6,178 nucleotides of DNA, taken from positions 1-6,178 of the forward strand of contig CAJASG010000238.1 of NCBI GenBank assembly GCA_903944555.1. Reading direction: 5' to 3'. Position 1 is the stretch's first letter; each line of letters opens with the position of its first letter. Source of the stretch: an uncultured beta proteobacterium. Its GTDB lineage: Bacteria > Pseudomonadota > Gammaproteobacteria > Burkholderiales > Burkholderiaceae_C. Under the pieces are notes generated by a model. That model was not told the origin of the DNA, made no database searches, and saw only the letters and a list, made by a program, of their open reading frames with translations. This document shows, piece by piece, positions 1 through 5,763 of this stretch. A program made the position numbers and the translations under genes.

Positions 1-1042
1 AGTCGTACAACAGGTAGTAGCTGGAGCGCTCTTTGCCGTTGGGCAATAGGTCGTAAATATGGACCAGATTGTCAGCCGCGCGGCTTGATTGCATCCGCTT
101 GGCCAGCCAAGCCTCGTGGGCCAGCATGGCGCGCTCTTCCTGGTCGTGGGCGCGCGCAGGGTTCAGCGTCTTGAGGGCATACAGGGTTTGCGTTGCCGGG
201 TCGCGCAACTGGTACAGCACATTGACGCCGTTGTCTGCCACAGGTGAAGTGACTACAAGGCCGTCAATCACATCCCCCACTTTCAGGCGCGCCGGAATCG
301 GCAGGGCCTGGGCGGCGCGGTTGGCATCGTTGAGGGTGGCGTCCAGCAGGCCCAGCACTCGCACCACCATTGCCGTGGCGTTGTCCTCGCTGCCAGCCGC
401 CAACGCGGCGTCCACCAGTTGTTGGGAAGACGCTTGCGCGCTGGGCAGTGACGCAAATTCATGCAGGCGGCGCTCGCGCACCGAGCCATGCACACCGTCG
501 CTCAGCAGCACAAACACATCGCCCACCAGCAAGTCGCCCTGCACGTAGTCCACGACCAAATGGTCTTCCGCGCCCACCGAGCGCAAGAGCTGGTGTTTGA
601 AATCGGGGTGGTCCACCACATGGTCGTGCGTCAGCTGGATGGTTTTGCCGTCGCGCAGCAAATAGCAGCGGGTGTCGCCCACATGCGCCAGGGTGTAGGA
701 CTGGCCGCGCAGCACCAGTGCGGTCAGGGTGGTGAGCCCCAAAATGGGGTGGCGACGCCGGTTGATGCCCGCCAGCCACGCGTTTTGCGCACCAATGATG
801 CGGTCTAGCGCCACCGTGGTGTCCCAGGTTTCGGGCGTGCCGTAGTAATCACGCACCAAACTGGTGACTGTGGTTTGCGCCGCCTCCTTGCCCATACCGC
901 CCGTGCTCACGCCATCGGCAATGGCCACGATGGAGCCCATCTCCTCCTGGCCGCGCTGGGGCAGCATGGCCGCACAGAAGTCTTCGTTGGTTTTTTTTCG
1001 GCCTGCTTGAGAAGCAAAACCGATGTCTATGTCAAATGCCAT
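1..1042 (-). CDS. PP2C-type protein phosphatase fused to Ser/Thr protein kinase-like domain (partial, 3' end outside window)
   Basis: The visible part is 347 codons, read leftward from ATG at 1042 (MAFDIDIGFA...) and open at the window edge. Residues 1 to about 235 are a PP2C (PPM) phosphatase. NED at 19-21, ADG at 42-44, MGDTR at 121-125, LTHDH at 137-141, LLSDG at 179-183 and EDN at 219-221 supply the usual metal-binding acidic residues. From about residue 253 a protein-kinase N-lobe begins, with ALK (K291, the ATP-contacting lysine) and a candidate helix-C glutamate E310. The glycine-rich loop is degenerate, with essentially only G272, and the catalytic loop lies beyond the window. An in-frame TGA at 1061-1063 fixes the start closely, although no good Shine-Dalgarno is seen. 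The gene follows the ANTAR regulator by 55 bases on the same strand, so co-transcription is likely. Role inferred: reversible phosphorylation linked to nitrate assimilation or transport. The substrate is unknown and kinase activity is not shown. Confidence 0.85.
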   Translation of the reverse strand, partial: MAFDIDIGFASQAGRKKTNEDFCAAMLPQRGQEEMGSIVAIADGVSTGGMGKEAAQTTVTSLVRDYYGTPETWDTTVALDRIIGAQNAWLAGINRRRHPILGLTTLTALVLRGQSYTLAHVGDTRCYLLRDGKTIQLTHDHVVDHPDFKHQLLRSVGAEDHLVVDYVQGDLLVGDVFVLLSDGVHGSVRERRLHEFASLPSAQASSQQLVDAALAAGSEDNATAMVVRVLGLLDATLNDANRAAQALPIPARLKVGDVIDGLVVTSPVADNGVNVLYQLRDPATQTLYALKTLNPARAHDQEERAMLAHEAWLAKRMQSSRAADNLVHIYDLLPNGKERSSYYLLYD

Positions 1043-1081
1043 GCACCACAGCAAGCAAAATCAATGCCCAAGTCTGGTGCA
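1043..1081 (-). promoter_or_regulatory. Inverted repeat covering the start codon of the phosphatase/kinase gene
   Basis: On the minus strand TGCACCA (1081-1075) is followed 26 bases later by TGGTGCA (1048-1042), whose last A is the first base of the start codon. In the mRNA this 7-bp stem would hold the initiation region. The repeat is directly visible, but any effect on translation is inference and a 26-base loop is rather large. Confidence 0.3.
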
Positions 1082-1097
1082 GCCCAGCCAAATCCAC

Positions 1098-2345
1098 TTA
1101 ACCCACCAGCATTTGCATGCTGCGCTCGTAGTGGCCCGACAGCTGCTCAAACACATCCAGCAGGCTCTCACTGGCATCGGCCAAGCGCTCTTGCCCGGCG
1201 GGGCGGGCGGCCTGGGTCGCACCGGCCATCATCTGCTGCCAGCCTTGGGTGGCTGCGGTCAGCGCGCTGCGAATGTCCGGGGTGCTCAGGGGAATACGGT
1301 TGAGGTAGTTCAGGCCCTGATCAATGGCGGCTTTGGCCTCGGCCATACCCGCTTCGCTGCCTTGCAAGGCAAATTTGGCATACCGCTGCGACAGCATGCG
1401 CTGGCGGCCCGCCACGTTCAGCACTTGCAGCGGCGCCACAGCACCGGCGTTTTCCAGGCTGCTGGTCAGGCGTTCGGCGTTTTGCAGCAGGGCTTCGGCC
1501 AAGGCGTCAATCTGCTCCAGTTGATCGACCTGCAATGCTCCCTGCAGGGCCTTTTTAAGCAGTTTCCAAGTGGCCACCGTCTGCCCCAGCAGGTCGCCAA
1601 AGGTTGGTTTGGACAGGCTCTTGGTTAAGAGCGCCAGATTGGTGTCGATACGCCCCACCGAATCGGCAATGCGCGCCTGTTGCGCTTGGGTCTGCACCCC
1701 TGCCACCTGCAAAAGCACCAGCTTGATCAGCCGTTGCGACAGCATGCGCAACTGCCCCGCGCGGTTCACCCCGTCCGCAAAGTGGGCGGAGTGGATGATG
1801 TGCTCCGACACTTGGCCCAGGCGCTGGTTGCTGTGCATGGACGCGGTGCGCAGGATTTGAAAGGCCTCGTCGTCAGACATTTGGCGCGCGTGCATCAGGA
1901 TGCCCTTGGCACGGTCCACCAGTCGGCGCTCTTCAAAGCGGCTGGTTACGTCAGCCAGCGCGTCGCGCAGGGTCTGCTCCTGCTTGAAGCGGGCCTGAGC
2001 CAGGTGAATCAGCGGGCGAAGCCGTTGGCCACCGTAGCCGTTGACCACATAGGCGTGGATACCGGATTCGATGGCCTGTGCGATGTGCTCGGCATCCACA
2101 TCGCTGGTAAACACGATCACCGGGCGCGGGCTGGTCTGCGCCATCGCCTGCATCGCCTTGAACAGGGCATCGCCGGGCCGCGGGTCTTCGCAAATCACCA
2201 CGTCAGGGGCATGGCGTGCGGCTTGCGGCAGCAGTTGGGCCAGCGTATCAACCGCCCCCAGCACCTGTATACCAGCCGCTTCAAGATCGGCCACCAGCGG
2301 TGACGCACCATTTACGCCATTCAAAAACACCAACGCGGTCGTCAT
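1098..2345 (-). CDS. NasT-like ANTAR regulator with C-terminal tandem PilJ/NIT-like nitrate-sensor region
   Basis: The 415-aa protein starts at ATG 2345 (MTTALVFLNG...), with GGA five bases upstream on the minus strand. An in-frame ATG at 2390 would add 15 residues unlike this family and was not chosen. Residues 1 to about 120 form a receiver-like fold. The phospho-acceptor position is E53 (PDVVICEDP) and the usual lysine is N102 (AYVVNGYG), so classical phosphotransfer is unlikely. Residues about 127-187 are an ANTAR RNA-binding domain (RLVDRAKGILM, DDEAFQILR, NQRL). Residues about 191-405 contain two copies of a P-box-like motif, NRAGQLRMLSQR at 194-205 and NVAGRQRMLSQR at 310-321. This motif is typical of PilJ-type domains and resembles the nitrate-binding P-box of NarX/NarQ. 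No membrane segments are seen, so the protein should be cytosolic. Inferred role: nitrate-responsive binding of the nirB leader RNA, which starts about 100 bases away in the opposite direction. It resembles NasR (NIT then ANTAR) with the domain order reversed. Confidence 0.9.
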   Translation of the reverse strand: MTTALVFLNGVNGASPLVADLEAAGIQVLGAVDTLAQLLPQAARHAPDVVICEDPRPGDALFKAMQAMAQTSPRPVIVFTSDVDAEHIAQAIESGIHAYVVNGYGGQRLRPLIHLAQARFKQEQTLRDALADVTSRFEERRLVDRAKGILMHARQMSDDEAFQILRTASMHSNQRLGQVSEHIIHSAHFADGVNRAGQLRMLSQRLIKLVLLQVAGVQTQAQQARIADSVGRIDTNLALLTKSLSKPTFGDLLGQTVATWKLLKKALQGALQVDQLEQIDALAEALLQNAERLTSSLENAGAVAPLQVLNVAGRQRMLSQRYAKFALQGSEAGMAEAKAAIDQGLNYLNRIPLSTPDIRSALTAATQGWQQMMAGATQAARPAGQERLADASESLLDVFEQLSGHYERSMQMLVG

Positions 2346-2401
2346 AGATATCCGTAGTTCACAAGAGAAGACACAGGGGCACACAAGCAAATTGGAGGCC
2401 A

Positions 2402-2418
2402 GGCACCTAAACAGGGCA
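2402..2418 (+). promoter_or_regulatory. Weak candidate NtrC binding dyad
   Basis: GGCACC-N5-AGGGCA partly resembles the NtrC consensus TGCACC-N5-GGTGCA: five of six bases match on the left and four of six on the right. It lies only about 8 bases upstream of the -24 element, closer than typical NtrC enhancers. It may be spurious, or a secondary site for the divergent promoters. Confidence 0.25.
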
Positions 2419-2425
2419 GATCATA

Positions 2426-2441
2426 TGGCACAAGTTTTGCA
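2426..2441 (+). promoter_or_regulatory. Sigma-54 (RpoN) promoter of nirB-nirD-nasA
   Basis: TGGCAC-N5-TTGCA matches the -24/-12 consensus. GG at 2427-2428 and GC at 2439-2440 are separated by exactly 10 bases, as sigma-54 requires. With C2440 at -12, transcription should begin near 2452. Sigma-54 promoters of nitrogen-assimilation genes are normally activated by phosphorylated NtrC, so nitrogen-limitation control is inferred. Confidence 0.85.
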
Positions 2442-2451
2442 TAAGCTTAAT

Positions 2452-2655
2452 CGGACGTGACGGAGCGTCCAACCTAGGCCATAGCGCCCAAGGCTCTGCG
2501 CATAACGACGTGCGCAACAGACGGGTCGAGTGACGTGTCTGACTCTGTATTTACAGCCCCGCTCTGGTGCCGATACGCGGTATCGCACTGACTCGCCTAA
2601 AAGCAGGCACGAGGCTCGCACAAATTTACGCAATTCAAACACTGGAGTAGCCGCA
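2452..2655 (+). ncRNA. nirB leader RNA with tandem hexaloop hairpins (candidate ANTAR target)
   Basis: The predicted 5' leader is about 204 bases long. Hairpin 1 (2453-2470) has a GGACG/CGTCC stem, a T-G closing pair and hexaloop GACGGA. Hairpin 2 (2497-2516) has TGCGCA on both sides, a T-G closing pair and hexaloop AACGAC. ANTAR proteins of the NasR/NasT type bind paired hairpins with six-base loops carrying A at position 1 and G at position 4. Hairpin 2 fits exactly; hairpin 1 has G4 but G at position 1. Further stems follow at 2571-2585 (CGATAC/GTATCG) and 2592-2613 (GCCT/AGGC core, loop AAAAGC). No stem is followed by a T-run, so a classical intrinsic terminator is not visible. The output could instead be Rho-dependent or translational. 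An ANTAR gene starting next door supports the call. Confidence 0.55.
2644..2647 (+). promoter_or_regulatory. Ribosome binding site of nirB (decides the start)
   Basis: GGAG lies 8 bases before ATG 2656. It supports that start over the upstream in-frame ATG at 2530, which lies inside the structured leader and encodes a tail foreign to NirB. Confidence 0.85.
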
Positions 2656-5118
2656 ATGAAAAAATTGAAACTCGTGATGGTCGGTAACGGTATGGCCGGC
2701 GTACGCACCATTGAGGAGCTGCTCAAGGTGTCGCCCGATCTGTATGACATTACGGTGTTTGGCGCGGAGCCACACCCCAACTACAACCGCATCCTGCTCT
2801 CGCCCGTGCTGGCCGGAGAGCAGACGCTGGACGAGATCGTGCTCAACTCGTGGGACTGGTACAAAGAGAACAACATCCACCTGCATGCAGGTTGGAAGGT
2901 CACCTCGGTCGACCGCGTCAAACGCATCGTGCACGCCGAGAGCGCCACCGGCGAGAAGCTTAGCGCCGAATACGACCGCCTGCTGATGTGCACCGGCTCC
3001 AACCCCTTCATCCTGCCGGTGCCGGGCAAGGACTTGGAGGGCGTAATTGCATACCGCGACATTGCCGACACCAACGCGATGATCGACGCGGCCACCAAGT
3101 ACAAAAACGCGGTGGTTATCGGTGGTGGTCTACTGGGCCTGGAAGCGGCCAACGGTCTGATGCTGCGCGGCATGACCGTGAGCGTGGTGCACGTCATGCC
3201 CACCCTGATGGAGCGCCAACTGGACACCGTGGCTGGCAAGATGCTGCAAAAGTCGCTGGAAGACCGGGGCCTGAAGTTCCTGATGGGAGCACAAACCCAG
3301 GAGCTGGTCGGCAATGCACTTGAGGGCAAGGGCGGCCGCGTGCAAAGCATCCAATTCAAGGACGGCACTTCAGCGCTGGCCGACCTGGTGGTGATGGCCG
3401 TTGGCATTCGCCCCAACACAACGCTGGCGGAGAGCATGCGCCTGCATTGCAACAAGGGCATTGTGGTTACTGACACCATGCAGACCATCACCGATGCACG
3501 CATCTACTCGGTGGGTGAATGCGCCGCGCACCGTGGCATTGCCTACGGGCTGGTTGCGCCCCTGTTTGAGCAGGCCAAAGTGGCGGCCAACCATTTGGCG
3601 CAGTTTGGCATTGGCCAGTACAAGGGCTCGCTCACATCGACCAAGCTCAAGGTTACCGGCATTGATTTGTTCAGCGCAGGCGACTTCGCAGGCGGCGAAG
3701 GCACCGAAGAACTGGTGATGAGCGACCCCTACGGTGGTGTCTACAAGAAGCTGGTGATCAAGGACGATAAATTAGTGGGCGCCTGCCTGTACGGCGACAC
3801 GGTGGACGGCAGCTGGTACTTCAAGCTGCTGCGCGATGGCCGCAGCGTGAGCGACATCCGCGACAAACTGATGTTCGGCGAAAGCAATATTGGCGATGCC
3901 GGCCATGAAGGCCACAACAAGGCCGCCAGCATGCCCGACACTGCCGAGGTCTGCGGCTGCAATGGCGTGACCAAGGGCACCATCTGCAAGGCGATAAAGG
4001 AAAAAGGCCTGTTCACGCTGGACGAAGTGCGCAAGCACACCAAGGCCAGCGCGTCGTGCGGTTCGTGCACCGGCTTGGTCGAGCAGATTTTGATGTTCAC
4101 TGCCGGTGGCGACTACTCCGCCACCCCCAAGACCAAGGCCATGTGCGGCTGTACCGAGCACGGGCACCAAGCCGTGCGCGATGCCATCGTGGCCAACAAG
4201 CTGCTCACCATCGGCGAAGTCATGCACTTCATGGAGTGGCGCACGCCCAATGGTTGTGCGTCGTGCCGCCCAGCCATCAACTACTACGTGCTGAGCAGCT
4301 GGCCCAAAGAGGCAAAGGACGACCCGCAAAGCCGCGCCATCAACGAACGGAGCCACGCCAACATCCAGAAGGACGGCACCTACTCCGTCATCCCGCGCAT
4401 GTGGGGCGGCGAGACCACGGCCGATGAATTGCGCCGGATCGCGGACGCGGTGGACAAATACAAGATCCCGACCGTCAAGGTCACCGGCGGCCAGCGCATC
4501 GATTTGTTGGGCGTGAAGAAGGAGGACCTGGTCAACGTCTGGAAAGACATCGGCATGCCATCGGGCCACGCCTATGCCAAGGCACTGCGCACCGTCAAAA
4601 CCTGCGTCGGCAGCGAGTGGTGCCGCATGGGCACGCAGGACTCCACCCAAATGGGCAAAGACCTGGAAAAAGCCATGTGGCGCATGTACGCCCCGCACAA
4701 AGTGAAGTTCGCCGTGTCGGGCTGCCCGCGCAACTGTGCTGAGGCCGGTATCAAGGACGTCGGCATCATCGGGGTGGACAGCGGCTGGGAGATGCACATC
4801 GGCGGCAATGGCGGTATCAAAACCGAAGTGGCGCACTTCTTCACCAAGCTCAAAACATCGGAAGAAGTGCTGGAGTACACCGGCGCCTTCATGCAGCTGT
4901 ACCGCGAAGAAGGCTGGTACCTGGAGCGCACCGTGCACTACCTGAACCGCGTCGGCATGGACTACGTGAAGAAGAAGATTCTGGAGGACGAAGCCGGACG
5001 CAAAGCCCTGTGGGCCAAGCTGCAGTTTGCGCTGGACGGTGAGCCCGATCCCTGGTTCGACTTCAAAGAAGCCCAGGTGGACACCCGCCAGTTTGACAAG
5101 CTAACAGTAGACGCATGA
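2656..5118 (+). CDS. nirB: Assimilatory NADH-dependent nitrite reductase, large subunit
   Basis: This 820-aa protein of normal NirB length reduces nitrite to ammonium in the cytoplasm, using NADH electrons passed through FAD and iron-sulfur centres to siroheme. Residues 1 to about 290 are a pyridine nucleotide-disulfide oxidoreductase module, with FAD motif GNGMAG (10-15) and NADH motif GGGLLG (156-161). A linker domain follows to about 420. Two BFD-like [2Fe-2S] modules carry C433/C435/C468/C471 and C497/C499/C534/C537. The C-terminal half is the nitrite/sulfite reductase core, with the [4Fe-4S]-siroheme ligands C650 and C656 (CVGSEWC) and C690 and C694 (CPRNC). All expected ligands are intact. 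Translation starts at MKKLKLVMVG behind a good GGAG. It is the first gene after the sigma-54 promoter and leader, with nirD and nasA downstream. Confidence 0.97.
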   Translation: MKKLKLVMVGNGMAGVRTIEELLKVSPDLYDITVFGAEPHPNYNRILLSPVLAGEQTLDEIVLNSWDWYKENNIHLHAGWKVTSVDRVKRIVHAESATGEKLSAEYDRLLMCTGSNPFILPVPGKDLEGVIAYRDIADTNAMIDAATKYKNAVVIGGGLLGLEAANGLMLRGMTVSVVHVMPTLMERQLDTVAGKMLQKSLEDRGLKFLMGAQTQELVGNALEGKGGRVQSIQFKDGTSALADLVVMAVGIRPNTTLAESMRLHCNKGIVVTDTMQTITDARIYSVGECAAHRGIAYGLVAPLFEQAKVAANHLAQFGIGQYKGSLTSTKLKVTGIDLFSAGDFAGGEGTEELVMSDPYGGVYKKLVIKDDKLVGACLYGDTVDGSWYFKLLRDGRSVSDIRDKLMFGESNIGDAGHEGHNKAASMPDTAEVCGCNGVTKGTICKAIKEKGLFTLDEVRKHTKASASCGSCTGLVEQILMFTAGGDYSATPKTKAMCGCTEHGHQAVRDAIVANKLLTIGEVMHFMEWRTPNGCASCRPAINYYVLSSWPKEAKDDPQSRAINERSHANIQKDGTYSVIPRMWGGETTADELRRIADAVDKYKIPTVKVTGGQRIDLLGVKKEDLVNVWKDIGMPSGHAYAKALRTVKTCVGSEWCRMGTQDSTQMGKDLEKAMWRMYAPHKVKFAVSGCPRNCAEAGIKDVGIIGVDSGWEMHIGGNGGIKTEVAHFFTKLKTSEEVLEYTGAFMQLYREEGWYLERTVHYLNRVGMDYVKKKILEDEAGRKALWAKLQFALDGEPDPWFDFKEAQVDTRQFDKLTVDA

Positions 5119-5158
5119 ACAAGCAAAGAATACAAGCCATTTAGCCATCTAGCCCCCG

Positions 5159-5193
5159 TGGAATATGCGCAAGCAGCTATAAAAAATATAGCA
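5159..5193 (+). repeat. 35-base direct repeat, copy 1
   Basis: This copy starts TGGAATATGCGCAAG and matches copy 2, 150 bases downstream, at 30 of 35 positions; the first 21 are identical. Its 3' part is a small perfect hairpin, CTATA-AAAAA-TATAG. It resembles palindromic intergenic repeats I recall from Comamonadaceae genomes, which I could not verify here. Confidence 0.8.
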
Positions 5194-5205
5194 CAGACAC
5201 CACAA

Positions 5206-5299
5206 GGAGCCTGAGTGGCAGTGAATTCTGCGTAGGTCAAGGAGGAGCCCGCAAAGCGGGCGGGGGACACGAAGCAGAATCCGCTGCCAATCAGGCTCC
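5206..5299. repeat. 94-base imperfect palindrome (REP/MITE-like element)
   Basis: The outer 26-base arms (5206-5231 and 5274-5299) begin GGAGCCTGA and end TCAGGCTCC, pairing at 23 of 26 positions. Inside is a second perfect stem GCCCGC-AAA-GCGGGC (5247-5261). There is no open frame with protein character and no T-run. No clear short target-site duplication borders it. In the nirB-nirD mRNA it would fold very stably and could affect transcript stability or nirD levels (inference). Confidence 0.8.
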
Positions 5300-5308
5300 G
5301 AAGCCGCA

Positions 5309-5343
5309 TGGAATATGCGCAAGCAGCTACGAAAAACGCAGCA
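5309..5343 (+). repeat. 35-base direct repeat, copy 2
   Basis: This is the second copy, ending 24 bases before the nirD ATG. It differs from copy 1 by five transitions. Its hairpin reads CTACG-AAAAA-CGCAG: two base pairs are changed compensatorily (T-A to C-G, A-T to G-C) and one pair becomes A-C. This suggests that structure matters in the repeat family. Confidence 0.8.
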
Positions 5344-5367
5344 AAAACATCTAAAAAAGGAACAAAT

Positions 5368-5763
5368 ATGAGCGATTGGAAAAAAATCTGTCTAGTCACC
5401 GACATCCCCGTCCTAGGCTCCCGCTGTGTGGCGCGCCCCGCAGGAATGGACGTAGCAGTATTTCGCAACGACAAGGACGAGGTGTTCGCCCTGCTCGACC
5501 GCTGCCCCCACAAAGGCGGCCCCTTAAGCCAGGGCATTGTGTTTGGCACCAGCGTGGCCTGCCCGCTGCATAACTGGACCATTGGCCTGTGCACCGGCCA
5601 GGCTGCCGCCCCCGATGAGGGTTGTACCCCCAAGTTCAGCGTCAAGGTCGAAGGCGGCGCGGTGCACCTGAACGCCCAAGAGCTGGCCCACCACGCCCTG
5701 GACCTGACGGCCCCGGTCGCAGGGCCTGGCTGCAAAAACCACACCGATCCCAGCGCGGCATGA
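5368..5763 (+). CDS. nirD: Nitrite reductase small subunit, Rieske-type
   Basis: The 131-aa partner of NirB has the Rieske-like fold. A complete Rieske ligand set is visible: CPH (C46, H48) and CPLH (C65, H68), so a [2Fe-2S] cluster is predicted. Some NirD proteins, such as that of E. coli, are known to lack these ligands. The start MSDWKKICLV is chosen because AAGGAA (5357-5362) lies just upstream. An in-frame ATG at 5308 would add 20 residues encoded by the 35-base repeat. About 25 residues follow the Rieske core and look unstructured. The stop overlaps the nasA start (ATGA), indicating translational coupling. Confidence 0.95.
   Translation: MSDWKKICLVTDIPVLGSRCVARPAGMDVAVFRNDKDEVFALLDRCPHKGGPLSQGIVFGTSVACPLHNWTIGLCTGQAAAPDEGCTPKFSVKVEGGAVHLNAQELAHHALDLTAPVAGPGCKNHTDPSAA

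Larger units (their letters stand above)
5119..5367. other. Repeat-filled nirB-nirD intergenic gap
   Basis: The 249 bases between nirB and nirD hold no credible gene. They consist of two near-identical 35-base repeats flanking a 94-base palindrome, preceded by a stretch with recurring AGCC(AT) words (5135-5155). nirB and nirD are usually close together, so this looks like repeat-element insertion into an operon. No sigma-70 promoter with acceptable spacing was found for nirD. Confidence 0.8.

Noticed and set aside
1023..1628. Plus-strand frames opposite the regulator (also 1680-2303)
   Set aside because: They are antisense to the ANTAR regulator, whose domains are clear. Their composition is repetitive and no family is recognised.
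2530..2655. Upstream in-frame start adding 42 residues to NirB
   Set aside because: The added segment is unlike NirB, lies in the structured leader, and the GGAG ribosome site fits ATG 2656.
3772..4938. 388-aa open frame on the minus strand inside nirB
   Set aside because: It lies antisense to a fully supported gene, has low-complexity A/V/H-rich composition and no recognisable domain. This is a typical shadow frame in GC-rich DNA.
5178..5183. TATAAA as a -10 box for nirD
   Set aside because: No -35 element at acceptable spacing, and the motif belongs to the hairpin of the repeat.
5247..5261. GCCCGC-AAA-GCGGGC as an intrinsic terminator
   Set aside because: No T-run follows on either strand. 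It is the inner stem of the larger palindrome and lies between genes expected to be co-transcribed.
5159..5343. CRISPR-like repeats
   Set aside because: Only two diverged copies, 150 bases apart, with a palindrome between them and no spacer array.
5308..5367. Upstream in-frame start adding 20 residues to NirD
   Set aside because: The added residues are encoded by the second direct repeat, and AAGGAA fits ATG 5368.
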